Positions 1-8,914 of a stretch of DNA of 37,444 nucleotides are shown in pieces. Source of the DNA: Chitinophagaceae bacterium (GTDB lineage: Bacteria; Bacteroidota; Bacteroidia; Chitinophagales; Chitinophagaceae). Under the pieces are notes generated by a model, which saw only the letters and a list, made by a program, of their open reading frames with translations, was not told the origin of the DNA and searched no databases. Every line of letters starts with the position of its first letter. The stretch's first letter is position 1. The stretch covers positions 1 through 37,444 of the forward strand of contig JADKJI010000041.1 in NCBI GenBank assembly GCA_016721085.1. The letters run 5' to 3'. The position numbers and the translations under genes were made by a program.

Positions 1-96
1 GTATTTTTCACCACAAGTCATTTCAAAATATGTAACATAAAAATCTTTGACCAATTCAAGATTTTCTGTCCAAATGGCTAAATGTTCAATTCGCAT
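1..96 (-). CDS. VOC (glyoxalase/bleomycin resistance) family protein, N-terminal fragment
   Basis: The minus strand from an ATG at 94-96 reads MRIEHLAIWTENLELVKDFY and continues to the window edge with no stop. The pattern 'IEHLAIWTxNLExVxxFY...YF' is the usual first beta-alpha unit of a VOC-superfamily protein, including the early metal-ligand His (H5). Only 32 residues are inside the window, so the length, the second half-domain and the substrate cannot be judged. It lies just downstream of the CarboxypepD_reg-like gene, with a gap of 16 bp. The family is fairly certain from the motif; the function is unknown. Confidence 0.6.
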   Translation of the reverse strand, partial: MRIEHLAIWTENLELVKDFYVTYFEMTCGEKY

Positions 97-112
97 ACTG
101 CAATTTACAATC

Positions 113-995
113 TCAATACATAAGGGTTACATAACAACTCGGATTCATTCCCATCCTTTTCCATTTATCCTGGCTAGCTATTCTTACATAACATTTTTGT
201 GAGAAGGAGGTAGCTACCGGAACAATGGTAATTGGTCTTTCAACTTTATCTTGTTTGCCTTCCAGCCATTGAATGGAGATAAGAAAATCTGATGGCACCT
301 GTATTTCATAGGGTTCCAGATCGAATTTGATCCAACCGGTTTTGAAATCTTCAATCGTATAAATCAGTTGCTTATTTGTGATTAATGTATCTGGCAAATC
401 ATTTTTCATAGAATAGATATTCACCCGGATTTTTATTCTCCTGAAATTGTTTGCTGAAAAATGCCAGTTGATATCTTTGAGAAAAGCGTTCTCATGCTTA
501 TTGGAAACTCGGATTCCCATTTCAGAGCCAATTGTTTCTTCAGCACTCTTACGATTGTGTAACGAAACCTGAATTAACTTACCAGATTTTTGTCTACCGA
601 TAATTTCTGTTTCGTTTGTATGATTCGTGACAACTACTTCCTGAAGTGATGTATAGCTTATCTGCATTAAAATAATCCCATCCTTACTGTTTTGGAAATC
701 CTTTGCTAACATTCTTCGGGTTGAATAACCTACGAGACTAATTTGAAGAGTATCGTTCAGGTTTTCTTCATTTATTTCAAAACTGAAATTCCCTAATGAA
801 TCTGATAAGTGTTCCAATTGGCTTATCTAAAATTCCAATGCTTACATAACTCAAGCCCAGTTTTGTTTTCTGGTCAGCAATAGATCCCTTCAATACAATT
901 AAAGGATTTGATACTGTATTGCTGTTTTGTGAAATTGTTATTAATGGTGCAACAATCAAAAGCGATAACAGCAAAGAAGAAATATTTTTTCGCAT
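113..995 (-). CDS. CarboxypepD_reg-like domain protein, frameshifted
   Basis: Two overlapping minus frames make one protein of about 293 residues. The first runs from the ATG at 993-995 (signal peptide MRKNISSLLLSLLIVAPLIT, then 'LKGSIADQKTKLGLSYVSIGILDKPIGT'-type sequence, given here in part). The second continues 'LSDSLGNFSF' and ends at 113. The junction at about 806-812 is explained by one extra base: IGT-LSDSLGNFSF is the expected run of the carboxypeptidase-regulatory-like beta-sandwich found in Bacteroidota exported proteins. The C-terminal 130 residues are a beta-rich region of unknown function. The longer frame-1 start at 1031 would put extra residues before a clean signal peptide, so 995 is preferred. 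The break may be a sequencing indel, as several neighbours have the same kind of lesion. Confidence 0.65.
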
Positions 996-1113
996 ATCTG
1001 GATAAGATTGTAAGAATGACAATGGGCTCACTTGCTAATGTAAGCAGATTACCTATTGACGGCTCATCACAATGGCAGACAGATATCTTTTTGGATGAAT
1101 TTTAACATTGTAC

Positions 1114-1560
1114 TTACTTATCCAGCAATCTACGGTGGTAGTTTATTTGTCCCAGGTGATAAGCAAGATGAGTAGCTAAATGCACCAGGAAGAATTCAGT
1201 AGTAGTCTTTTCTTTAAACACCAGAATGGGATATTCTGAATGCAGCTGCTCATCAGTTAGTGAATCGAGAGCATGTTCAACAATTTTCAATGTCGCTTCA
1301 ATTTTGAGAATCAATTCAGCTCTTGGGATATTCTTTAAGGAAAACTCAAGATCTCTGTTTCGTATATAGCCCGACTTACCAATTTCAGCTCCTATAAAAG
1401 TATTTAGATTACCTATGAGATGAAGAGTGAGATTACCTGCTGAATTGGCTATATCTTTTTCTATATGCCAGATAGTGGTTTCGTTATTATACGATTCTAT
1501 TTCAAGCTTTAATTTATTTAGATCTCGGGTGAAGAGTGATTTCAGCGTTTCTTTTAGCAT
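1114..1560 (-). CDS. DinB family protein
   Basis: 148 residues with no signal peptide, predicted cytoplasmic. The all-helical DinB/YfiT-like four-helix bundle is shown by the N-terminal helix, a His in 'LTLHLIGNL' and the C-terminal metal-site helix 'HLATHLAYHLGQINYHRR', where spaced histidines would bind a divalent metal. Family members include thiol-dependent S-transferases (bacillithiol, mycothiol) and many proteins without known function. No substrate can be assigned here. A second DinB gene lies at 13389-13865. The start is the ATG at 1558-1560, and the gene is separate from the secreted-protein gene upstream (27 bp gap). Confidence 0.8.
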   Translation of the reverse strand: MLKETLKSLFTRDLNKLKLEIESYNNETTIWHIEKDIANSAGNLTLHLIGNLNTFIGAEIGKSGYIRNRDLEFSLKNIPRAELILKIEATLKIVEHALDSLTDEQLHSEYPILVFKEKTTTEFFLVHLATHLAYHLGQINYHRRLLDK

Positions 1561-1587
1561 AAGAAATTGATTTATGATTATACAAAA

Positions 1588-2019
1588 CTATTTTATTCGT
1601 TTCATTCTTGAGAAGGGGAATCCGCCGCAACCTGTTTTGGGGTTTTTCCTATCGGCAGTGGCTTTCTTTTCAGCTTCGAGGGCTGAGGTGGCGTCGAATA
1701 CTGTAAGACAGAAGCCCCATTTATAGGGTTCCATATTAGCAAACTCCATATAGTCGATTCGGGTAAAGAGATTACCGGCGCTGGGGTTATTGGCATCGTT
1801 ACGAACTAGGATGTATTGTTCCTTGGAATTCCATTTAATGATATGATACTTCGCATCAGGGAGTTGAGTCCACAGGGAGTCGTTAATGGTATATTTTATT
1901 CCATAGTCGTCGGTAAAGCGGCCTTTTATAATTGAAGGGATGGAATCGTTGTTTGCCGCATTTGCCGATGTGGTGAAATAGCAAAAGAAAAGGGTGAGAA
2001 GCAAGGCGAATGGTTTCAT
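1588..2019 (-). CDS. Small secreted protein of unknown function
   Basis: 143 residues starting MKPFALLLTLFFCYFTTSANA, a clear Sec signal peptide with cleavage probably after ANA. The mature part has 'GRFTDDYGIKYTINDSLWTQL' (a beta-rich opening), 'YHIIKWN.KEQYILVRND' and 'FTRIDYMEF', and ends in a basic tail with a 'GCGGFPFSRMKR' motif. I do not recognise the family. The pattern resembles small exported proteins conserved within the Chitinophagaceae, but that is an impression only. Upstream is the divergent M28 peptidase gene, and the 195 bp between them contains a large perfect inverted repeat. Confidence 0.65.
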   Translation of the reverse strand: MKPFALLLTLFFCYFTTSANAANNDSIPSIIKGRFTDDYGIKYTINDSLWTQLPDAKYHIIKWNSKEQYILVRNDANNPSAGNLFTRIDYMEFANMEPYKWGFCLTVFDATSALEAEKKATADRKNPKTGCGGFPFSRMKRIK

Positions 2020-2052
2020 TTTCGGAATTTAGATGAAAGTAGGGTAAAAATT

Positions 2053-2142
2053 GGAGATGCCATCCTACCCCCCGGATGTCATCCTGGGGGGTGGATGTCA
2101 TCCTATACCCCGGATGACATCCGGGGGGTAGGATGGCATCCG
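2053..2142 (+). repeat. Palindromic intergenic repeat, copy A (29-bp perfect inverted repeat)
   Basis: Arms 2056-2084 and 2112-2140 are perfect reverse complements over 29 bp. The 27-base spacer holds another GGATGTCATCC unit. The stem is built from GGATGCCATCC, GGATGTCATCC and GGATGACATCC units joined by C/G runs. Downstream at 2162-2172 the sequence AAAATACAACC matches the start of the core seen in the longer copies, so this is a diverged member of the same family, in plus orientation. It lies in the divergent promoter region of the 1588-2019 and 2215-3771 genes. Confidence 0.85.
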
Positions 2143-2153
2143 CAGTTGTAATC

Positions 2154-2161
2154 TACATTTG
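2154..2161 (+). promoter_or_regulatory. Candidate Bacteroidota -7 promoter element
   Basis: TACATTTG matches the Bacteroidota -7 consensus TAnnTTTG exactly and lies 53 bases before the M28 peptidase ATG. I see no good -33 TTTG at the expected distance, because that position falls inside the palindromic repeat, so the call is tentative. Confidence 0.35.
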
Positions 2162-2214
2162 TAAAATACAACCCCTATTCCCTAACTTCAGCTATCAAAA
2201 CCAATTACTGCATC

Positions 2215-3771
2215 ATGAGAAAGATCAAAACACTTCTTCTGTTCATTTGTCTGCTGCCAGCCAGCCTGTCCTTTGCCCAAAAAAATGATTCAGCAACCAT
2301 TGCTGCTATCATTAAGGAAGCTACCGGCAACTCACAACTCGAAATCCTCGCAAACGAACTACTAAATGGCATTGGGCCTCGCCTGGTGGGCTCTCCAAAA
2401 ATGCAACAAGCCCACGATTGGGCAGTTAGCAAATACGGCACTTGGAACATCCCTGCCCGCAATGAAAAATGGGGTGAGTGGCGCGGTTGGGAAAGAGGTA
2501 TCTCCCATATTGATATGGTTTCGCCATGGGTGAAAACGCTGGAAGGCACTCAATTGGCCTGGTGTCCATCTACCGGTGGTAAAACCATCACTGCGGATGT
2601 AATCATCATAGCTGATGTTGCCGATTCAATAGCCTTTCAACAATGGCTGCCCAATGTAAAAGGCAAATTTGTATTGATTGCTATGAAGCAACCTACCGGC
2701 CGCCCCGATTATAACTGGGAAGAATTCGGCACCAAGGAATCTGTCGAGAAAATGAAAAAAGAAAGAGCAGAACAAAATGATGCCTGGCGTAAACGTCTTA
2801 GTAAAACCGGTTTAAGCAGCAAGGACCTTGCATTAGCATTGGAAAAAGCTGGAGCAGCTGGTATCATTGGTTCAAACTGGAGTGCGGGTTTCGGAGTGAA
2901 TAAGATTTTCGGAGCGAATACTACAAAGATTCCAACAGTTGATATCGCCTTGGAAGATTATGGCCTGATATTCCGATTAGCAGAAGCAGGTAAAGCACCA
3001 AAACTTAGTATCCGTACCGATTCAAAAGAACTCGGTATGATGCCTACATATAATACTGTAGCAGAAATAAAAGGTACAGAGAAACCTGATGAATATGTGA
3101 TGCTCTCTGCTCACTTCGATTCATGGGACGGAGGTACAGGTGCTACCGATAATGGAACCGGTACTCTTGTAATGATGGAAGCTATGCGTATCCTTAAAAA
3201 AATCTATCCTAATCCTAAACGTACAATACTTGTTGGACATTGGGGAAGTGAAGAACAAGGTCTCAATGGCTCAAGAGCATTTGTTGAAGATCATCCTGAA
3301 ATAATAAAAAACATACAGGTTCTTTATAATCAGGATAATGGTACTGGCCGCGTAGTGAATGTTGGCGGTGGTGGATTTCTTCATTCCTACGAATATATCA
3401 GTCGCTGGTTAGCGAAAGTACCTGCTACTTATAAGCAAGCGTTGGAAACAAGGTTCCCCGGTTCCCCAGCTGGTGGTGGATCAGACAATGCATCTTTTGT
3501 GGCAGCTGGCGTACCTGCTTTTGGGTTAGGTTCCAATAGCTGGCTCTATGGAAGTTATACATGGCATACTAACAGGGATACCTACGACAAAATAGTGTTC
3601 GATGATGTAAGGAATAATGCCATTCTCACCGCTATCATGGTATACATGGCTTGCGAAGATGCAGCAAAGGCACCAAGAGATAAGATTGTATTGCCATCTA
3701 ACCCACGCACTGGAGAAGCTGGGAAGTGGCCTGAACAGCGGTCGCCAACTAGAAAGGGAGGTGTAAATTAA
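2215..3771 (+). CDS. M28 family zinc metallopeptidase with PA-type insert
   Basis: 518 residues; signal peptide MRKIKTLLLFICLLPASLSFA. Exported, probably an aminopeptidase or carboxypeptidase acting on peptides in the periplasm or outside the cell. The zinc site is complete: H300 and D302 in 'AHFDSWDGG', bridging D312 in 'GATDNGTG', the catalytic pair E346/E347 in 'GSEEQGLNGS', D374 in 'YNQDNGTG' and H451 in 'TWHTNRDTYDK'. Residues about 120-260 match a protease-associated (PA) insert common in M28 proteins. Length is normal for the family. It is the only plus-strand gene in the first 20 kb, with its own likely promoter. Substrate cannot be predicted from sequence. Confidence 0.88.
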   Translation: MRKIKTLLLFICLLPASLSFAQKNDSATIAAIIKEATGNSQLEILANELLNGIGPRLVGSPKMQQAHDWAVSKYGTWNIPARNEKWGEWRGWERGISHIDMVSPWVKTLEGTQLAWCPSTGGKTITADVIIIADVADSIAFQQWLPNVKGKFVLIAMKQPTGRPDYNWEEFGTKESVEKMKKERAEQNDAWRKRLSKTGLSSKDLALALEKAGAAGIIGSNWSAGFGVNKIFGANTTKIPTVDIALEDYGLIFRLAEAGKAPKLSIRTDSKELGMMPTYNTVAEIKGTEKPDEYVMLSAHFDSWDGGTGATDNGTGTLVMMEAMRILKKIYPNPKRTILVGHWGSEEQGLNGSRAFVEDHPEIIKNIQVLYNQDNGTGRVVNVGGGGFLHSYEYISRWLAKVPATYKQALETRFPGSPAGGGSDNASFVAAGVPAFGLGSNSWLYGSYTWHTNRDTYDKIVFDDVRNNAILTAIMVYMACEDAAKAPRDKIVLPSNPRTGEAGKWPEQRSPTRKGGVN

Positions 3772-3823
3772 ACCTTGGAGGTTCAATAAGTTCCAGAGGG
3801 GTAAGAGGTTCAAGAGGGGAATA

Positions 3824-3982
3824 CAGTTGCGCGTTTCGGGTTGTGAGTTGCGGGTTCTTAAGTGTAGCAGTTTTATGTTGTTCTAAAATTACGTTAAGTG
3901 AGTTTTTACTTTTGCTGTAACACATAAGAACCCGTAACTCGTAACCCGCAACTCATAACAATTTTACCGAAACCCGCAACTG
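3824..3982. repeat. Imperfect long inverted repeat between convergent genes
   Basis: The left part, from 3824 (CAGTTGCGCGTTTCGG, then GAGTTGCGGGTTC), pairs with the right part ending at 3982 (ACCCGTAACTCGTAACCC..., ending CCGAAACCCGCAACTG). The right arm has one more tandem GGGTT(A/G)CGAGTT-type unit than the left. The middle is AT-rich. It sits exactly between convergent stops (3771 and 3991), so it could act as a two-way transcription stop, but there is no clean stem-plus-T-run. Confidence 0.6.
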
Positions 3983-3990
3983 TATTTAAT

Positions 3991-4744
3991 TCAAAAACTC
4001 CTACTCTCCAACAACTGCAACACCATCTCCTTTTTGCGTTGAGAAACAGGGATGCTATGTCCCCCTTCGAGGATTAAGGTGCCGCTATCTGTTTTACGGT
4101 CGTATATTTTTATTTTAGAAGGATTTACTAGACAGGAATGATGCGTGCGAAAGAATCCAGCCGGACCTAATAAGTCTTCATAATACCGGAGGTTTCGGGA
4201 AACAAAAATAGGGTCACTATTAGTAAGATAGAATTTGGTATAAGATCCTTCAGCTTCGCAATAAAGAATATCATCCATCTTGATAAAATAGGTCTTATCA
4301 ATATCCTTTATTACTATTTGCTTTACATTTTCTGTCTTACTACTCATCTGTTGCAATAAAATGCCAAGTTGCATCTGCAATGTTTTGTTGCTAATATTTT
4401 CTTTAGCCTTCTGCAAAGCATTCAACAATTCAAATGGGTCTATCGGCTTAAGAAGATAGTCGATAGCACTGCACTTAAAAGCCTGGATGGCATATTGATT
4501 GAAAGCGGTAGTAAAAATGAGTTGGAATGTTGGTTCTGGAATTTTTTTTCAATAAATCAAATCCGGTTCCATCATTCATTTCTATATCCAACAACACCAG
4601 ATCCGGATTGAATGAATATATTTTTGCCAGACCACTTTCCACTCCTTCTGCTTCTTCAATCTCATGATTTTCTGCGCCGGATCGTAACATACCCGTTAAC
4701 ACTTCCCGAATTTCCTTCTCATTATCAATCACTAGGATTTTCAT
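3991..4744 (-). CDS. LytTR family response regulator, frameshifted at a T8/A8 tract
   Basis: Restored length about 250 residues. The N-terminal receiver domain (4475-4744) starts MKILVIDNEKEI and has the phospho-acceptor D53 in 'LVLLDIEMNDG'. The C-terminal LytTR DNA-binding domain (from about residue 145) has 'YFIKMDDILYCEAEGSYTK', 'FFRTHHSCLVNP' and 'SIPVSQRKKE'. The frame breaks at 4542-4549: with one A fewer in the coding strand, 'LLKK' continues as 'IPEPTFQLIFTTAFNQYAIQ', the normal end of a receiver, followed by 'DYLLKPID'. The gene lies 7 bp downstream of the LytS-type kinase and is surely its partner. The break is either an assembly indel or slippage in the homopolymer. Confidence 0.85.
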
Positions 4745-4751
4745 GCTTTTC

Positions 4752-6607
4752 TTATTTGGAGTCTGTATATATCAAAGGTAAATTAATAACAACTTCAACA
4801 CCATATCCTATGGCTTTGTTCTCAATAGTAAATTGTGCTTTTGTTTTATGTTTGAGATTCAACAAATAAAGTCTGTCTTTTATAATTTGGCTGGCACGAC
4901 TTATATGAGCATTGTTCTTTTCGCTTTCAGTATTCAATCCCTTTCCATTATCGGAGATTCGAACCAGAAGCTCTTCACCCTGCTTTGAAAAAGCGACTTC
5001 AATCTTTCCAGGATAATCCACTCCGGCAAATCCATGTTCAATACTATTCTCAATAAATGGCTGTATAATCATCGATGGCAGTTGTAGTTCATCTACTTCC
5101 AGATCATCAGGAGCTGTTACTTCATAACTAAATGTTTTAGGGAATCGAACTTTCTGTACTTCCAGATATTGAGTAAGGAATTCCATTTCATCTTCGATAG
5201 TCACATATTCCTTGTAAGTACTTTCCAAAGTTTCCCTCATAATATTGCTGAAGCGGGATAAGTTACTTGCCATTGCAGCACCATTATTTTCCTGCAATGC
5301 GAACTTCTGCAATGCAGTTAGTGAGTTGAAGAAAAAATGGGGATTCATTCTCGCCCTATTCAATCGTTGTTCTGTTTCAAGAATGGTATGCTTTTGCTTC
5401 AGCGATTGCTGCCGGAAAAAGAAGGCAATAACAATTACAGCCAGCAAGCCTGCCAATGACAATAAGATATATATGCTTCTTTGCTGATCCAATTCCCTTA
5501 TAGTGCGCTCATTAGTAGCCTTATTGTATTTCTGCTCCAGTTCATTAATTTTCTCAAGACGCTGAAGTTTAAAAACACTATCCTTGATCTTATCATATAT
5601 CCGCATCATTTGCAATGCCCTTGGTAAGTTACCGGCCTGCTCAAATAGTTTTGTAGCTTCTCCATAAAGTGCCAGGGTAGCAGGCGTGCGACCTTCGTAC
5701 TTTTCTGCATAATACAAACAGGTATCCTGCCATTTTTGGGCTTCTTTAAAGTCGTTAAGATCCATATAATTCCAGGCCTTTGCATAATAAAGAGAAGCCG
5801 GGTTGGTTCGAATTTTTATTTTCCCGGAATAGTAAATGGCAGTATCAATATATAAGACGGCCTTTTTATATCTCCCCTATGGTAGGAATTTGCTTCATAT
5901 ACGCGATAACTCCGGGTAACCTCTGAATAATCCTCCAATGCCAAAGCAACTCTCATTGCCTTTGTAGCATAAATCATGGCAGTATCCATCAATGATATTC
6001 TTCTTGCCAGAGTGTATTTGGTCTCATATTCAAATGCTAGCCAGTTATAATTTGATGCTGTAGTATAGTCTTCGTCTAATCCTAGTATTATTTTCTCTGC
6101 CTTTTTTATATAGTCCCAATTTTTTTCATATTGGTTTTGCCGGGTGAAAAGATGAACGATAAACCTTATAGCTTTTAGAGTTTCTTGAGGTTTATTCTGT
6201 AGCTCTGCCGTTTCTAGTGAAAGGAATGCATACTTTGATAAGTTTTCATACTCTTGCGCTACTTTGCTGTAATTAGAATAATTTAAATATGTCTGTAACA
6301 GAAGTTGTTCTTTACAGGGAAGTTGCTTAATAAAATTTTCCTGTGTTTTTATGATCTCAAGTGCTTCTGGTAATTTCCTCCTGGCGAGCAAGTATTCAAT
6401 CTCAAGACTGTAAGCAGTCACTTGACAGTTCTTCTGCCCCGATTTCCTAAGTGATGTAGCTGTTTGGTATATATTTAAGGAGTCATTGCTTCTAACGATC
6501 TCATCAAATCGTTGCTTTTGCAATACGTCGCAGTTGCAATTCTCTTGCGACCAGACAAAGTAATTGCCAAATAATAAAACAGTTAGAATTAGTAGTTGCT
6601 TATACAT
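4752..6607 (-). CDS. LytS-type sensor histidine kinase with periplasmic TPR region, frameshifted
   Basis: Restored length about 618 residues. A signal peptide (MYKQLLILTVLLFGNYFVWS) is followed by a long helical TPR-like sensor region. One membrane segment ('IYILLSLAGLLAVIVIAFFF', about residue 380-398), a short coiled coil and the His_kinase domain (PF06580 type) come next. The phospho-acceptor His is in 'RARMNPHFFFNSL', and the ATP-binding N and G boxes are 'QPFIENSIEHGF' and 'RISDNGKGL'. The frame breaks at a T5 run at 5863-5867: adding one A in the coding strand joins 'YHRGDIK' to 'KAVLYIDTAIYYSGK', a TPR-like helix. It forms an operon with the response regulator downstream and perhaps the 6620-7123 gene upstream. 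The signal sensed is unknown. Confidence 0.85.
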
Positions 6608-6619
6608 AGTTGGGTAAAG

Positions 6620-7123
6620 CTAAATACTGACCAATGCGGGCACTCTTCCTCCAGTCATCATACTTAAACTACAGTTGGCACAATGTACTGCCTGTAAGAT
6701 AAGAAATGAATCACATTCTGCTTCGAACTCTTCATTTAATTGGAGGATATAATCGTAGGACTCTTTGTTCCAGTTAACAGTGGGTATAAGGGTTAGGAAA
6801 TCTTCTCCTTCTTTAGTACCCAATGAGAATCGTAGTTTCCATCCGGCCGACTTCTTCATAATAAATTTCCTTCTGGGGAACTGCATTGTGATGGACATGA
6901 TACCACCGACCTCCACCTTGATCTTAGAGTTAACTTTGGCACTTCTACCAGAATGGTTATGAATTATCCATGAACCGATTCCTATACCACTCAAGATGTA
7001 TTTTTCGGATGTATTTAAGGCTGCATCGTCAAAAGCTGTAGTAGTGTATATAAGAGAGGCATTTACCACCTTTTCATTACTAAGAAGGCTAAAGGTCATT
7101 TTATCGATTGTCTCTAGTATCAT
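6620..7123 (-). CDS. Hypothetical protein upstream of the kinase
   Basis: 167 residues, no signal peptide or membrane segment. Visible features are a beta-rich middle ('KIKVEVGGIMSITMQFPRR', 'GWKLRFSLGTKEGEDFL') and a C-terminal 'HCANCSLS' motif whose two cysteines could bind a metal or form a disulfide. I do not recognise the family. It ends 12 bp before the kinase start on the same strand, so it is probably co-transcribed with the kinase and response regulator, but a role in that pathway is only inferred from position. The start is the ATG at 7121-7123. A gene-free stretch of about 305 bp follows upstream. Confidence 0.6.
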   Translation of the reverse strand: MILETIDKMTFSLLSNEKVVNASLIYTTTAFDDAALNTSEKYILSGIGIGSWIIHNHSGRSAKVNSKIKVEVGGIMSITMQFPRRKFIMKKSAGWKLRFSLGTKEGEDFLTLIPTVNWNKESYDYILQLNEEFEAECDSFLILQAVHCANCSLSMMTGGRVPALVSI

Positions 7124-7325
7124 TCGTTAATGAATCTCATTCTGAATTTTATGCAATAGCGAAACTAAAGCTCTCATCTACATCCGATATACTGGTTTCA
7201 CAATAAAATGCAAGCATTTCACTACTGCTTAATTTCAATTCACAAACGATTTTTGGGAGCTTGAGCTTAAAACATCAGAAATCCGCAGATATGAAACTTA
7301 CTTAGCACATTCGACAAGATTAAAG

Positions 7326-7359
7326 CAAAAAAACTGCGATAAGCAATCTTATCGCAGTT
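7326..7359 (-). terminator. Rho-independent terminator of the IPT/TIG gene
   Basis: A perfect 12-bp stem (7332-7343 with 7348-7359, AACTGCGATAAG) closes on a 4-base loop. On the minus strand it is followed by a run of seven T (7327-7333). It lies about 70 bp past the stop of the minus-strand gene at 7429. The rest of 7124-7428 shows nothing else clear. Confidence 0.85.
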
Positions 7360-7428
7360 ATTAAGGTGTCTGCCTTGTTGAGTCAACTGATCCGTATCTA
7401 AATTATAAAATAGTATCAACCAGGGGAT

Positions 7429-8722
7429 TTAACGAAGTGCAATAGCTTGAGCGTATCCGTGACCTGATACTGATTTTGTAAGTATGGTTTTTACACCATT
7501 TTTCCAATAAACCGACTTCGTAGTGCCATTAAGTTGTTCAAATCCTGTTACATACACATCATTCTCGAATACAGCAATTCCGGTCAGGACTACATAGGTT
7601 GAACCATCAGTAACATTGGTAGCCACACCATTTTTCCAATACTTTGCATAATAGGCTCCAGTACTCATATTTATTTCGATGCCCGCCAGATATACATCAT
7701 TACCTACAATGGTCATTGCAGCTACTCTTTCATGGTTACTAGTAGCAGGAATTGGTACAATAGTTCCATTTCTCCATAATCTTACAGATTCTTTTGAATT
7801 CACTACTTCAGAGCCTGCTATGTAAACATCACTACCTGACAAACTCATTGCAGTAATATCGCAATTACCATCATTTGAATTGGCTAAAGTATATGCTGTT
7901 CCATTCCTATAATACTTAGGAATCGTTCTATTGCCATCTGTTTCATAACCAGCAATGTAAACATCATTACCTGAAACGGCAATGGCTCTTGCCTCTGAAC
8001 CCAGGGCATTGGGCGCCAGGGTATAGGATGTTCCGTTTTTCCAGTATGTGGCCTTACTGTAAGTGGTAGTATTCAAATACCCAACTGCATAGATATCATT
8101 TCCAGAAACTGCCATTGCGTTTAAATTACCCTCCTTCAGCAGCAACTGGCAATGCTGAAAGAACACCGTTCTTCCAAATCGTAGGAGTAACCATTGAAGT
8201 ATATTTCATTCCTCCTAATACAATATCACTACCATTGAGAACAATAGATTTGACACTGGCTCCATAAGTACTTGTAAAAACAGTTTGTGCAGTATCGTTC
8301 TTCCATAATGTAGCAACATCTTCAGAATTAAAATCAGGAGCTTCACTACCTGCAATAAATATATCTGGAACATAGGTCAGCTTAGGGCCGGTAATTTTTC
8401 CATTACTAGTCTTTACTTCAATAGTACCACTACCGGTTGCCAGAAGAGAAGGCAATTTAATTGTAAGGGTAGTTGCAGTTGCTGATTCTACCGGAATTAC
8501 TAATCCGCCAATAGTTACTGTGTCCTTACTTTTATCCGTATTGAAATTTGATCCGGAAATTGTAACGACTGCACCATATCCTGCAGAAGTTGGACTGATA
8601 GAAGCGATTGAAGGAGTGAGATCTGGTGGAGGCGGCGGTGGAGTGTCGATCTTATCTTTTTTGCACGATGAAAACAATAAAGCGCTGCATAGCACAGCCA
8701 TTAATGGTTGTTGGAGTTTCAT
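7429..8722 (-). CDS. IPT/TIG-domain lipoprotein with seven propeller-like repeats, frameshifted
   Basis: Restored length about 430 residues. Lipoprotein signal with lipobox 'LLFSSC' (MKLQQPLMAVLCSALLFSSC), a poly-Pro linker, then an IPT/TIG beta-sandwich ('ITSPTSAGYGAVVTISGSNF'-like, about residues 35-120). Next are seven repeats of about 40-50 residues, each with 'D(I/V)(Y/F)xxG' and 'xWKNGT'. The number seven fits a seven-bladed beta-propeller. The frame breaks at a C3 run at 8129-8131: removing one base joins 'LPVAAEGG' to 'NLNAMAVSGNDIYAVGY' inside repeat 2. Likely a surface or periplasmic binding protein; ligand unknown. A strong terminator follows. Confidence 0.8.
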
Positions 8723-8839
8723 AATTATTGGTTTTTAAATTAGGAGGCTAAAATAGGATGCCTTAGGATGGGATTTTGGATGATTTCTTTATTACTCCTC
8801 TATAGTTCGCAAACGACAAGACCCATTTCATAAATGCAG

Positions 8840-8865
8840 AAAAAAAGCGACATATAGTCGCTTTT
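8840..8865 (-). terminator. Terminator of the TraB/GumN gene
   Basis: Stem AAAAGCGAC (8843-8851) pairs with GTCGCTTTT (8857-8865) around an ATATA loop. On the minus strand a run of seven T follows. It lies 50 bp past the stop at 8915, and the short T4 on the other side could give weak two-way function. Confidence 0.8.
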
Positions 8866-8914
8866 AAGTGGTAAGTACTTCATATTTCATCCTTCATACA
8901 ATTGAACTTTAATC

